DNA of 64,000 bases from Rhea pennata (GCF_028389875.1 NC_084668.1:24190993-24254992); one strand, 5' to 3'; shown: positions 14,501 to 27,170, counted from the first letter of the stretch. Made by a program: numbers and translations. The notes: a model not told the origin generated them from the letters alone.

Positions 14501-15840
14501 TTCCAGGGCGCCTGGCAGGAGCCCCAGTCCCGTCCCAAGCAAAGCTGCCCGCGCAGGCCAGCGCTGCGCAGTTGTCGGGCTCAGCTGCCGTGGGGCTTTA
14601 CTCGGACACACGGTTCCCTTCAGAGGACGGCAATACGCAGGCATCGTCAGACAACAGATTGCGGCGACAATGAAGTAACACATTATTGTATCCAATTTCT
14701 ATCGTTGAAAGGATTTCCCCTCTTTCCGTGCCTGTTGATCCCCCCCTCTGCATTTAGATGCCACTGTCAACTAAGTTACAAAACCAATCTGTTATTCTGG
14801 TGTATAAGTGATGGACAGATCTGCTGAATGATGCAAGGCTTCGCTGACTTTTAGCTGCACTTATGTAACTCAATAGTTTCACAGCTGCTAGTAATTAGCA
14901 GATGACCTGCATAAGCACTAGACAAAAAAAAAGGGGGGGGGAAGCAGAATCCTCCTCCTCCATCATTTCAAAAACAAGCTACTGAAACAGAAGTATTGAT
15001 TTTTTTTTTTAATCTATGTTTTTTCTTCTCTCAACAGAGCTCAAACAAACAAAGCATAAGGAATTCAGCATAACTTATAACTAAAGATCTGAATGGTGCC
15101 TTGTTCACAGCATTTGGATTTGAAACACAGATGCGGTTAACTCACAGCTTAACTCCTCCTATGGCACTCTTGAAAATGCTGATCTGTTTTCTTCTCAATT
15201 TCCCCATTAAAAAAAGTTTAAGTGATTTTTATTTTTTAAACAAAGAGAGATTCAAACTTGGATTCAGTATATAACTTCCTTTGCTCTTTTCCTCTCTTAA
15301 AAAGAAGAGATTAATTGTTATGCAGCAAACTGGGAATAACATCACTTTCTAAAAATTTCCATTGCAGCTCTTGTCTTTATTTCACCAAATTCTTTTCCAG
15401 ATCTGATGTTCTCAGTGTTTCCTAAAAAACTCAATGTAATAAACTATTCTTCAGTATTAAAAACGCTATGAATCTGTCAGATTCATCGAAAAAAAGCAAA
15501 CTTGTAGAAGGCAAAAGCAGTCTGTTTTTCAGTACTCTGAAAGCAGTTGAGTAGGGGAAGGAAACAGTTTTATGTTGAAAGACAGCATCTTTTAACTACG
15601 AAGGCACTAGCTGCCAGTGAGGACGTTCCCTGTCCTTTCCAGCCACAGTTACTGCTACAAGAGTTCAGGCATAGCAGTTTGCCCGCACTACGCTTCTCTA
15701 TTCACTCCACTTTCAGATATCTTTATTCAGACTTCTGAAGGCCATTTTTGGATATTCTGAGACCACTTTTCTTCCCAGATGTTCTGGTGACTGACAAAAG
15801 CAGCCACATTCACACAGTAACACAGAAATGGAGAAGAGAG
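5560..15840. other. Non-coding region, inferred WIPF1 intron 1 (middle part)
   Basis: AT-rich, unannotated sequence. No exon pairs, RNA genes or intact mobile elements were recognised. Small GC-richer spots occur around 9.2-9.45 kb and 14.46-14.60 kb without gene signals. Short homopurine or homopyrimidine runs occur, for example an A run followed by a G run near 14.92-14.94 kb. Confidence 0.45.
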
Positions 15841-16030
15841 TCACAGTCACTTCAGTAACTTCTGAGAGGGAACTGCTGCAACTCATCTAGTTCAGAGCAG
15901 GCTGCTTGGGCCTCATCCCCTTGAGTTTGAAGTATCTTCAAGGATGAACTCCACAACATCTCTGGACAGCCTGTTTCAGTGCTTGGCCACCCTCATTGTG
16001 GAGGATCTTGCTGGCAGTTTTTTGTAGAAA
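15840..16030 (+). mobile_element. CR1 LINE 3'-end fragment
   Basis: The plus strand reads like the 3' end of a chicken-repeat-1 retrotransposon. It has the block about an element 'caaggatgaactccacaaca', followed by a 'tctctggacagcctg' motif and a segment on accumulated 'cagtgcttggccaccctca'. These are the most conserved parts of the CR1 tail. The copy is 5'-truncated and diverged, as most CR1 insertions are. Boundaries are approximate. CR1 is the dominant LINE of birds and other reptiles, which supports the sauropsid assignment. Confidence 0.75.
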
Positions 16031-19000
16031 ACAAATAGAGAAACATGATTTCTTCACAGGGCTCACTTCTGGTGCCATTATGTCAAGTTTCAAGAAAATT
16101 CACTACCAAGTTTGCTCCACTACATCTGTTCTTTGGCAAAAGGATTTCAGCATTATTCACATTCATTACACAGCACTCACCAAAATATTGGGGGGGAGGG
16201 GGGAGGATCATCCCACTTCCTGAAATTATCACAGAAGAATTATCATAACCTTTTTTAAGGTAGCTGAAGCCAAGAGCTTTGATCCTAACATCCTTTCTTC
16301 CTACTAAAGGATGTCCTGTACTTCCTCTAGCAGGAGAGAGATGCTAAAGTCTCAAACGAGGAAGACAGTCCACTCATGGAAACGTGCATTTGGAGACGGG
16401 AGAGCTCTTCATATGGACAGAGTACCAGAAGCAAAATGGCAGGAGCTACATACACTGAAGAGATTAATGATGATGGGTGCCACACAAACAGCTAAAATAT
16501 CAGGAGCTTTTGGAGCCACAAAATTAAACAGTTTATATCCAAAGAGTAATTGGAACCAAATGTAGAAACTCCTAAAGAGGTTACAGTGGAGTTAAGTGTC
16601 ACAAAACAGAGACTTTCAAACTGCTACTCCTTGTGCTTCCTGTTTATCGCCTTCCAGGAATAAGGAAACTTTCTATTCTGAACTTTTAATCTCTCAGATT
16701 TTGATGAAGCTGGTCCTTCACTTCTTATGCTTCCAGCCTTAAAGAGACTTCACCCCCTCAGTGAGCCGAGATGGCTGAGACCCAAGGAGAGCAACTCTTG
16801 CAGGCCTGCATCTATGTAACACTAAACAGCAGCAACAATTTTCCACTGTGTGTTTCAGAGCCCTGATGTCTGGGGTTAATTCCAGTGAAAATCCTCCTTA
16901 TAAGATTCAAATTTCACTTACATCTCAGCAGCAGCAGCCACATTCTGCTTGGAAAGCATCACAACAGAGCAACTGAACTGGACTGGACTGGACTTCCTCC
17001 TCCCCCGATACCCAGGTATGTTCTCTACAAGTACTGTCTTGTGCTATCCTAACAGCTGCATCCAGAAAATAAGTTTATTGAAGCTGTGCTGTAATAGGTC
17101 TGCATTTTTCCCATTTTATAGTCAATACATCACATTTGAATAGCCAGCATGCTGACTGGTTATTAACACTACCCTGCTATCATACTCATCACTGCAAACA
17201 TCCAAAATATTTTAAACAAAACCTTCTACTAAAGCATGATTGCGGACATCTTTGTTAGATTTAGTTCCTAATAAACTCTTCTGGGCTATTTGCCAACTAA
17301 CAGATCAGCAATTATTATTCAATAAGAGACAGATATTTCACTGCCACCTTGGAAGTAAGGAACTAAATAACAAATAGGTTAATTGCCCACTCAGGGGCAC
17401 AGAGAATGAACAGCTGCCTTGAAGATTTACTGTTGCTCCTCGTGTTCTCATCTTTGGTATTACCATGATCTGCTCTACCAAAATAAGCTCAGTTTTCTTT
17501 CAACAGAAAAAATGCTTCATCCTCCACCCCTGCCAAATGCAACTACAACTACTCATTCTGAGCCAAGATACCTGACAGTTCCTCTTTGTAACAGCTCCAA
17601 TAGATGAAGTGTAAGAGTGCACCACATGAAGAAAAGGAGAGTGGGAAGGGCCAAGAATAACAGAAATTAGTAGAAAGAATACAAAAAATGTTTAATTAGA
17701 TTTGAAATTTAACAACAGTTTACATGTTTTAATTGTGGCCAAAAACAAACTTAGGTTTGTGTTGGCAAGAGCATAAACTTTAAAGAAAGTTTCCCCTCCC
17801 ACCCTCACTCTTTACTCCATCATTGTTTCTCATGGTTTCCATACGTAAGTCCATTATCTTGATGGAGATGCAACGTAGTCAAGAGCACAGCAAACTAACG
17901 GTATGAAGGTATTTTACTAGAACGTATGTACACCAGGAACAGCACACTCACTTCTAAACGAGTCACATTTGCCAGACAGCACTAATCAAACATGCGCTCT
18001 TTCCTTCCTCCAAAAAAGCTTGGTGGTGATACAAGCAAGGCTGAAAGCTAACAGTTGTTACAACTTCATGTGCTGTAAGTAATGGATAGTTACACTGCAA
18101 GGCGCTTCCTTCCCAGAGGGATTTGTTCAGCTCCTGCCTCTCAGCAGCCTCTCCATCATCTGATGTGAAGATACATACATACGTCACAGGTGGGAGATGG
18201 TCCCTTTTATAGCAAATACCTTTCTTTAGATGCACACTTTCAATTCTGTCTCTACTGCATGAGCCCTAAAGTCCTGATGCAGTTTTGTGATAACTCTGCA
18301 CTACTTTTTTAAAGAGGAAGGGCTAGCAGTCTTTCAGTAATGCAACCCCAGGAGACAGCATCTTGCTACCTGACGCTCTTCAAGAGAATAATGCAATACC
18401 ATAGAAATTGTAATTTCAGTAGAAACAATAAGGCAGCAACAGGAGTTAGAGAGAAGGTAGAGAGCTTAAACTGTTTTAATCCCCACTTGCTGGAATGAGC
18501 AGCATCAAGCAGAAGGAGAAAGAGGCAGCACAGGACTCATACAGGATATTTGTACAGACATAATTACTCTTCCTCACCTCTCTCCCTTTTGGAGGATTAT
18601 TTTTAATCTGGCTTGCTGAACTTTTCAGCAGTTCAGTTATAGCACAACCTCACAAATAACTGAGATAGGGTTTGATGAGCTGCAGCACAGGGAGAGGAAC
18701 AAGTGGGCCAGAGAGCTGATATCAGAGAGATGTGGGAGGAAGGGGAGCAGGGCAGAGCTCACCTCCACTCCGCCACTTGCAGCAGGCAGGGTAACTGCAT
18801 CCTCCAGGGGACGGTCTTTGCCCCAGGGAGCTCATGGGCTAATCCAGATCCACCACAGGTACTGGGGTGCATCTCACTTCACATTCCTAAGAAACTTGCT
18901 CAACCAACTATGGAAATAATCGTTCATGCGGCAGCATGAAGATCTACATAGTTGACAGGCATGCACTAAGGACAGCATCCTGCTCAGCACAAAGTCAGAG

Positions 19001-20280
19001 CCAAAGAGCCCAGAGGAGTGCAGGAAGAAATGCACTCAGGGCTAGTAGAATTAAATGCAGCAGTTTTTGGAGGAACAATAATGGGGACTCTTTTTAAAGG
19101 GGGGAAAGAAAATAGAGACAATCATATTGGCAGAACATTTGCTCTGGCCATAACTAAACAGATTTTGTAACAGGAGTTTCTACACATGTAAAAAGCTTCC
19201 CTCTCTACTTGCATCTTCCTCTGTCCCTCTGCTCCTTTCTCGTGCTCTCTTCCTGAATCTTTGTGCATCTGTTCTCTGCTTACATGCTCCTGCTGCGCAG
19301 AGGGCAGAAGTACTCTGCCACAGTTGTATTTCCTCCTCGCACAGGCCTTCCCCTCATGTGCTCCAGCAAAGGGGAAAGTACATACCAGCTCACTCTTCCT
19401 CGTGCCTAATGTGAGGGGCAGATGCTAGGTTAGATGGAGGAAAAAAAAGCCCCTACAGCTTCACCCTCTGCCCAAGGTTTACCTCTTTGAATGAAACGGT
19501 TGCACCTTTTGCCCAGGAAGGAGGCACGTTACCAGAGCAAGCTCCTCCACACTGGTGCTGCAATCCTTCATGCCCCTCTTTAAACCATAGTTCCTGAGCA
19601 GGGAAGCTATCAGGTATGAATATGTTATCGTAACATGCAGAGGCCAAGACTTTTCCTTTTTCACATGACCAGCATAGGCCTCCACATTGTGCTCTTAAAA
19701 TCAGGCTTGAAGGAAGTAACTGACAGAAAGAAACAGGAAAAAAAAAAAAAAAAAAAAAAGCCAGCAAAATAAGGCAGAAATGAGGAGGAGCAGCACACTG
19801 CCCATTTTCCAGAGCCCAAGACTGAGAACAGCTGCTCAAGTCAAGGACTTACGAGGCCCCTTTCTTTGGGGAGCACTACAAGAACAGAAGAGTGATTTAG
19901 AAGTGTCTTGTGGGGGACTCCTGAGCAAGCACATCCTATCTAATGTCAGAGGCAAGTTCTGCATTATTTTGCTTTAAATAAGAGGCCTGAGCAGGGCACA
20001 AGTTAGCAGCTTGAAGAACATGTACTTTCAGAGAAGTGATATAATCCTGTGCTACAGACTATGTTTTTATTAAAAGATGAAGCGCAGCCACAAGAGTAGC
20101 TGGGACAGACAAATGAGGAAACAAGCCAAAACCTTAACATTGTTTACTTCGGTTCCCAAACTTGACTCCTTCAAAAAGCCCCTGAGAGTTCGCTTCGATG
20201 GCAAAGCGGCGCTTTGTTTGTCTCCGCTGCAAAGTTTTAACTACAAACTTCACCTTAACATTCACTGCAGACCGAAGCAC
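16030..20280. other. Non-coding region, inferred WIPF1 intron 1 (promoter-proximal part)
   Basis: No exon or RNA gene was recognised. A 22-base A run sits at 19,738-19,759, which could be a degraded retroposon tail or a simple repeat. A short G-rich run lies near 16,189-16,203. Otherwise this is unremarkable intronic-type sequence. Confidence 0.45.
19738..19759 (+). repeat. A22 homopolymer
   Basis: Uninterrupted run of 22 A in inferred WIPF1 intron 1. No retroposon body was identified beside it. Confidence 0.9.
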
Positions 20281-20705
20281 TCGAGGGAGGCAGGCTGCGA
20301 CAGCCATCCGCACGGGCTACCTGCCGCAGCGGCGCGGCGCTCGGGTGCTGCGCACGCCGCGGCCCACCCGCGGCCCCGCCACCCGCGGCCCCGACCCCAG
20401 CCTCGGCGCCCGGGCCGTGCCGCCGCGGGAGGGACGCGAGGGCCGGCAGCCCAGCGGCGCTGCTCGGGCTGCCGAGCGGGGCTCGGGGCGCAGCCCGGGC
20501 GCCGCGCCGTGCCCACCGCCGTCCTCCGCACGCCCCGGCCCCGGCGAAAGCGAAGGGGAAGCAGGGCGGGATCCCAGCCCGGGGAGCCCGGGCGGCGGGG
20601 AGGAGCGGGAGCGGCTCCGGGGGCGGCAGCGCGCCCGGCCCGAGACTCGGGGGTCGGGAAGAAAGCAGCGGAGCGGAGCGGAGGCACGACGCGGGCGCGG
20701 CTCCC

Positions 20706-20759
20706 GCGGCTCGGGCTTACCGCGCGGCTCGGGCTTACCGCGCGGCTCGGGCTTACCGC
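20706..20759 (-). repeat. Three tandem 18-bp repeats, each a splice donor
   Basis: The plus-strand unit gcggctcgggcttaccgc occurs three times without interruption or mismatch. On the minus strand each unit contains G|GTAAGC, a strong 5' splice-site core. The exon would end at 20,757, 20,739 or 20,721. The sites lie 50-80 bases downstream of the predicted start, so they are read as the donor of a non-coding first exon that has been triplicated. Confidence 0.7.
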
Positions 20760-20803
20760 GCGGCGGGGGTCGGCGGCTCCGGCGGCAGCGGCAGCCGCGG
20801 CGG
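20721..20803 (-). other. WIPF1: Predicted non-coding exon 1 of WIPF1
   Basis: The limits are inferred: the 5' end by distance from the TATA box, the 3' end as the last of the three repeated donors (20,757 and 20,739 are the alternatives). No open frame starting with ATG continues through it on the minus strand. A non-coding first exon followed by a large intron is consistent with known WIPF1 structure in other vertebrates. No transcript evidence is available. Confidence 0.45.
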
Positions 20804-20828
20804 CGGCCGGCGCCTCGGGCCGCGCGGC

Positions 20829-20836
20829 TATTTATA
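20829..20836 (-). promoter_or_regulatory. TATA box in the inferred WIPF1 promoter
   Basis: Read on the minus strand this is TATAAATA, flanked as GCTATAAATAGC inside otherwise GC-only sequence. A start site about 25-35 bases downstream would fall near 20,800. The first possible donor would then give a first exon of only about 45-80 bases. The core TATAAATA is palindrome-like within GCTATAAATAGC but fits consensus better on the minus strand, which agrees with the donors lying on that side. Confidence 0.6.
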
Positions 20837-21349
20837 GCGGCCGCGGCCGGCGGCAGGAAGCGCCGCGGCGGCGGCTCTGGGGCGCCGCTCGCCGCCCCCG
20901 CGCCGCTGCGCAGGCCGCGGCCGCCGGCAGAGCCCGGCCGGGCGGGGGCGCGGCTGCCTCCGCGGCCGCGGCCGAGGGAGCGCCCGCTGCGCGGCGCGGC
21001 GCCGCGGGACGTCCCGCGGGGAGCCAAAGCTCGGCAGAGGCGGGGCGCCCCGTGCGCTGCCCCAGCCTCCTCGGCGTCGCCCCATCCTTCTGGGAAAGTA
21101 ACAAGCCCCCAGGGCCTCCAGGCAGCACCTCTCCCTCCGCAGCTCCTGATGCCCCATTGCCCACAGAGCGCTCCAGACGCTTCGCTCCTTCGGCGGCCCC
21201 CGACGGCCTCGATAGCGCCGGCGGGCGAGGAGGAGGGGGGCTCGGGGTGGCGGTGCAGCAGGCAGACACGCACCGCGCAGCAGACGCGTACTTCAACAGC
21301 GGGAAGAGGCGCCCGCGTTTTCTCTTTTAAGATCTGCAGTATGTAGAGG

Positions 21350-24300
21350 TGTGGGAAGGTCAGTTATCCTTCTCCGCATGTTAACCCAGGAGGGATTTGT
21401 TCTTACCTCAATTAACTCACTTTTGTAGAAATCACTTTATCAGACAAGCAATAGATTTTGCTTCCTTTGCCCTCTAAGCTTGACTGAGAAGGAAAACTTC
21501 TGTTACTGTCTTTAGGTCCAGTGCTGAGATCTTGAAAGGAAAAATGCCCCCAAATATATGAGATGGAGAAGCTTGGGCAGATAGCGGTAGTGTTTGAAAG
21601 GTGAGAGAGCTGTCTTGGGTGCCTCTTTGAGCCAAAATAATCTTAATTCTCACATCCTTTTGTCCCTGTAGCATTTCACACTTTGGAGGTAATTGGATTT
21701 TTTTTTTGTTTATGCCATGCACAAGTGTGGTCCAGCTCAGTAGCGGACCAGTGGACTATTCTCTAAAATACAGGAATGTTAGACATTCAGAAAAAATTAA
21801 ATATGTTCTACATTCCCTATAACAGCATGGTACAAGGTCAAATACTCAGTGATCTGTGTGCTGAGTTAACCTGTTACAATCTACTTTCATGTTTTGAACA
21901 AGAGATTACTAGTTGCCCAAAGAGAGTATTATCATGAGATGTGCTGTAGCGAGAGCAATAGCAGGGCTGATTTGCCCTCAGTCAAAGGTTTCAAACTTCT
22001 TCAGCCTTTAATGTGGTCCATTTCTCTGTTTTTGTGTCATTGCATGCTTCAGGCATTACAATACTGACACAAAGCACGCATATTTTTTCCCCTACCCTCT
22101 TCTGTTCCCTTCCCCCTGTAAGTTAGATAAGTTCACAAACAAGAATTATGGGACTCTCAAATGGAAAAAACACAGGTTCCCTCTGTTTAGTGCCTTCATG
22201 GACTTGCAAACATAAAGCTCCCCCTAAGGAGGGCTGCAAATCCACACGAGGTTCCCAAGCACTGCACACTATATTTGGGTCATTAGGTGAAAACAGTTTT
22301 AAAATCACCAGCAGGTGAACAGCTCCCTCTTGACAATGTACTGGCAAAATATCGTATGATATGTTTGTTCCGCTCTCCGTATGGGCTAAGCAACAAGCGT
22401 TGATCCAGCTCTGCTTGGTTGTTAGAGCCCGCTAAAGCAGCTGGGAAGATGTGCCGCGATGCGAGAGCTGCGCAGGGATGACGGGAAAAAACAGCAGCCC
22501 TTGCTAGAAAGGCGACCGACTGACCCATCACTGCCGCTCCGGGCTGGCCTCCAGACCCTTGTGCAGTCTCACACATGCTGCAGGCAGCCCACCTACTGCT
22601 GTCTAAGGTCATCAGGGCTCCATCGTGGAAATTACTGCTTGCAGCTTTGTTATTTTCCATAGGTCTGCTTGTCTTTTATGCTGGATCAGGAAGTGAGGTA
22701 TGACTGTTTCAGCAAACCCCTTGCAAAACAGTGCGTGATTGCCCTGTCTGTAGTTGGACTTTGAGAAAGTAGGGGGGGGGGAATACTCCAGAGGTTTGTT
22801 AGAAGTCCGTGTACATGCAATATTCATCTGAGAGCTGCTTGGAAGACTTTGTACTAATTTCACAATTATGATAAGCCACAGAGTTTCTATTTTTAAGGAA
22901 GAAGGAGAGAGAGAGAGGATTTTTCCCTAGGAGCATGCCCAGAGGCCTGGAAGCTGCACTAGACTTTTTCTAGCCCTTGTTAACATATAAAGAAGTGAGG
23001 TCTTGTGACTGGATCTAAGTATAGCAACCTTTTAAATGCAGCCAGTGAAAAAAGTATTTCTGCTGTGCTAAACTAATGGCAACTTTAACAGTGACATCTC
23101 ACATGCCACCATACCTGAAAATAAACTTTTCGGAGGTATAATATTTTGCTGATACCAGCACAGCGTCGTGCACCTTGTGCGACCTATGTTGCACACACTC
23201 TTTCACCCTCCTGCCCGGTCTCCGCTTCAGCTGAGGGAGCAGGAACTGCCGACTCAGCACTCTGATGAGACTGGCACAGCTTTCACACCTCTCTGGGGAG
23301 ATGGCAACGGCGAGCGGGGTGACGGTAAATTATATCCTGGAGACAAGTTGAGAACTTAAATTGTTGCTGGAAATAATAAACTCTTGATAATTCTCAGCTT
23401 GCCGAAGTTGAAATGCTTTGTCAGGCCTGGGACAAGAGCTTCCAGGACCCAAATACTAGTTTGGGGTGAATGATCAGACCTGGCATATCCGAATCCATGA
23501 TCAGGCATTTAGAGCTTAGTGAATGTCTTTGTTGTGCTCATTCTATTGATCAGCTTCAACTCAACTATGTTTTAAAAAGCCAAGATGTAACCAGCTGAAT
23601 AGACAGAATAAGGCCATCAAATTTAGCTTATCTGAATGGTGACTATAGAGAGCAGCAGCCTCTTCTGATTACAGACTCATCTGGAGGTGAAGTTCCTCCT
23701 TTAAAACTGTTATGGGGTAATGGACTTCTAAAATTTCAGAACAAATAACCCCCTCTGAGGGGTCCAGTCTCCCAAACAGTGCAAGTGCTAGAGGGGAGAG
23801 AGATTTGGGATGACTGAGGGCAAAACAACAGTGGTACAGTAGAAAGTAGCTGAAGGTCGTGAAGATACAGTAGAAAGTAACTGGAGGTCATAAAAGGGAT
23901 GAGAAGGGGAAAGTTAATTGCCAATATTGTTTAAAAATTGGGAAGAGACTCAGACTTAAAAATAAGCTGGAGAAATTCCAGAGAGCTGTTCTATTAAGGA
24001 CATATATAGGACATAATAAACAAGATCAAAGTGAACAGCTTTAATAGCAAGAAGATGGCAGTTGAAAGGAAAGCAAGCTAACTGCTCAGGGTACTTTCAG
24101 TGTCAAAATGACACCTTCTCACCTCTCTCCTGCGGTATACATTTAACTTGGATTTGTTTACTTCAGTGTCATGGTTTTTGGATTTCATTACTTTTGATAC
24201 TTCTTATTAGAAAAAGTGATGATTCTGTTCTCTCATTTGTATTTCTCAGGAAAATTGTTAATTGAAGTTCAAAATCTAAATTTGCCTCTTGAAGGCAATG

Positions 24301-24980
24301 AGGTGGCAGGGCTACGCCTGCGGGTTGCCCAGGTGTTCTCCAGGGCAGCCTCCCTGGAACTGGTGACCGTAAACATGTAGGAAAGTTTTCAGAGTTTAGT
24401 CTGAAAACTCCAGGGAGAGACTAGAGCGCTGCAGAAGAGAAATCATTAGAGAACGTGTATTTACACTTTGACGACAGGTTAACCTTGACAGTGACTGGGA
24501 CAGTGAACTTACAACTCCAAAAGCTACTATTTTAGCATATATACCGACATGCTGACACTTTACCAGGATGGTAACAGACGAGAAGGAATAGCCTATAAGG
24601 GTGCTCTGTTTCAATACACAGATACACAGATACTAATAACAGAGAATGTTAGTGATACTGAAAAAATATGTTACCGCAAAAGCAAGCCTGGAACAGAGAT
24701 TAAAGAAAACTCAGGCAGCACACGTATTCAAAGCAGAGAAGGATGCTGGTGTATTTCCCTCTGAAGTGCTGATACTTGGAAGACTCTGTTTGGAGAGCTG
24801 CAGCACAGTGCTAAAATTCTGCAAGATAAAAAGGGTAGTTGTCAGCCTTTTTTTTTTCGCCTGGTGTCACATCTTTGGAGATATGACTAGTTCATCAAGA
24901 CTCAGAGTGATACGGAGGTGGAAGATTTACTATGCCTTTGAGACAGATCAAACTACCACAAATAAAATTTTTCAAGTAAA
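21350..24980. other. Intergenic region between WIPF1 promoter and CHRNA1 (left part)
   Basis: No gene recognised. It contains a 31-bp imperfect tandem duplication at 23,835-23,896 and a short G run near 22,772. Predicted open frames are short and look random. Confidence 0.5.
23835..23896. repeat. 31-bp imperfect tandem duplication
   Basis: Two adjacent copies begin tacagtagaaagta and continue through a 'ggtc' core, differing at about five positions. This is a simple local duplication with no sign of coding function. Confidence 0.7.
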
Positions 24981-25009
24981 TACTTGCAGAACTTGTTCCT
25001 GAGGTAGGG

Positions 25010-25345
25010 GAAGGACAGCCCCGTAACCCGGCGGGCCGCTGCGTGTCGAGGGAGCCAGCGCGAGCGAGAGGGACGGGCATGCACGCAGCCGGCACGCTGG
25101 TGTTCGCAGACCGAAGCCCCAGACCCGCCCCGCGGACTCCGGGGAAGCAGAACGAGGATACTGCGGATACCTACACCTACGCCGTGTTTACTTTTAATGC
25201 CAAAAGCAACACGTTAGTTTAAGAGGCTTGTTCTGTCATTTCCGTGGCGGTCACGATCGCGCAGAAAACGCCGTCGCCAGCGCCGCTGCGCTGCCGCTTC
25301 GCTCGTCGCGAGCAGGGGAGCCGCGTCCCGGGGGCCGAGTGCTGA
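25010..25345. promoter_or_regulatory. CpG-rich patch upstream of the inferred WIPF1 promoter
   Basis: Two CpG-dense blocks (about 25,015-25,150 and 25,245-25,345) are separated by ordinary sequence. They lie about 4 kb upstream of the main WIPF1 CpG island and 2 kb past the CHRNA1 poly(A) signal. This could be an alternative WIPF1 promoter or an enhancer. No TATA box or convincing donor was recognised. Density was judged by eye. Confidence 0.35.
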
Positions 25346-25349
25346 AGGC

Positions 25350-27170
25350 AGCAGAGCTGCAGCAAGCCCTGCGCCTGCCAGCACAGGTCTAGCCTGGCGT
25401 ATATCTTCCGCAACGGTTTACAGGTGTAATGACTGTCCAGGGAGGCAAAGATTACCATCGTCAAGACTGCAAGGGCTGAGCAGAGTGTTACAAATGATCG
25501 ACTGTCCTAGACAAACCCTTTGCGTTGGTTAGGGCTGCAGCTCCCCAAAACGCTGCCAGCGAACGCTATGCGGTGCATCTCGGCAGCCACTGAGCTGCTA
25601 CCCAAGTGCCTGATCTGCCCTGCAGAGCATTGCGGACGCCTGTCCGCTGCAGACACGACACACTCCTGCAGAGCATTAACGTAACACGAGTTATTTAATC
25701 AAACTCACAGCAAGCTGTTTACACATCTCCCTGTTAGCTTGAACAACTAGCTTGAAAAGATGCGTAACTTGTATTGGTTGCCCACCTCTCCCTATTCACT
25801 TTGGAGAAGAACAGGCAGCAGCGGTTTTATTTCAATATTGTATTATTAAAACAAATGTAGGCTTTGTCTGTGTTGAATATTTACTTAAAACCTGACAGTA
25901 TCAAAGGTCTTTGGGCAAAAGTAGCAATGCTCCGTTTTGCCACGAGAGCGAGCTGCTGCTCAACATTTCGCTCCAGCTTGGTTAGGCAGCTGGGAGACGG
26001 GGGCAGGGGCTCTGTCATTTTGACATGCAAGTAAAACCGAGCTCCACCGCTCCCCTCGCAATGCTCTTCACAAGGCTGCATCTTGCTCAGTGGTCATCAC
26101 ACCATTCAGCAGGGCTGGAAACAATTTTTAAGGAGCAACAGGAGATGATTGTGCTCAGGGTGTCACACCGAGCATCCCCAAAACTTGAAACTGCCCCCAT
26201 TACTAGGCTCTCAGAAAGGAAAGTGGAAGCCAACTTTCCAAGAGTAGCTAAGGCTGAAGAGGGGAGATGATCTGATGGGTACACCCTTTCCACACTGTGG
26301 CTTAAACATTTCCCTTAGGGTGCTATTGTAGAACATGTGTGATATCTGGAAATCCTAAGCATTAATAAGTAATGATTCGGGGGCTTTTTATAATGGATGT
26401 TAGGAGGCAAAGATAAGAGGACAGCTACTGCAGCAGAATCACGCAGATGTCTGTGCTAAACCTTCGCCAGGAGCCCTTGCCTTCTGGCGGGCAACAGGCT
26501 CAGGGGTGACTGCAGGGATGACCAAGATCCAGGAGCTTCTGTAACTGCCTCTAGGAGATAGGCTCTTGCACGCTGAGATGCAATATACTCCCTGACTGCA
26601 GGTTATTTGGGTGGTCACAGAGCAGGGCTGACTGACACAGCAGGGTGAAACAGCCTCTTCTGCTAAAGTGTTTTACCATGGGACTTCGTAGCAGAAAATA
26701 CCTGTGCGGCCCAGCCAGCTGAATCAGGATTCTTCTCCCACTGTCTAGGAAGAATATTCCCTCCTCTTTGCTGGGCCAAGAGCTTCTACAGGCACAAGTG
26801 CATATCAGAGTCAGTCATGTCAGATTTGTCCATGAAAATTAAGTGCTTAACCATGGAGTTTGAGATATTTCTGCTGGTTGTTACAAGAAGAGTCATCTGA
26901 GACATTTCCAATACATAAACCACAGAGTAGATATCGAAAGCAGCTTGAAATCTAAAGTTAGATACAGACTTAAAGCTCAGCTAAAGCGTATTATGCTATT
27001 GATATCACTAGAATTGTATCTGTGGGTTACAAAGTCAAATAATCTTATTAACACATCAATGTTTTTAATAATTGGTAAAATGGATCAAAACCTGGTTTAC
27101 AGCCATCCTGTCTACCAGTGACATGACGGTTTCTTTTTTGGCAGTGAAAAGTCACTAAGAAGCAGCTTAG
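25350..27170. other. Intergenic region downstream of CHRNA1
   Basis: Nothing beyond ordinary unique sequence was recognised between the CpG-rich patch and the end of the CHRNA1 transcript. Confidence 0.5.

Larger units (their letters stand above)
20280..21310 (-). promoter_or_regulatory. WIPF1: CpG island, inferred WIPF1 promoter
   Basis: About 1 kb of extremely GC- and CpG-rich sequence, the strongest such block in the window. On the minus strand it contains a TATA box followed by splice donor sites, which marks a minus-strand first exon. In vertebrates the gene whose 5' end lies just beyond the 3' end of CHRNA1, on the same strand, is WIPF1 (WAS/WASL-interacting protein family member 1), so the promoter is assigned to it by synteny. 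An ETS-type core is present on the minus strand near 20,852-20,862. That would suit a gene expressed in blood cells, but it is weak evidence alone. No WIPF1 coding sequence is in the window, so the gene name is an inference. Confidence 0.7.

Noticed and set aside
1-20700. WIPF1 coding exons in the left third
   Set aside because: The proline-rich N-terminus and WH2-type KGKKLKK segment were looked for on the minus strand and not found. The region is left as inferred intron.
20317-21273. Minus-strand 318-codon open frame in the same island
   Set aside because: Same low-complexity composition. It crosses the TATA box and the three donors, so it cannot be a normal coding exon of the predicted transcript.
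20077-21346. Plus-strand open frames of 417 and 382 codons across the CpG island
   Set aside because: Composition is almost all Arg, Ala, Gly and Pro, several frames on both strands are open at once, and no domain is recognisable. This is what stop-poor GC-rich sequence gives by chance.
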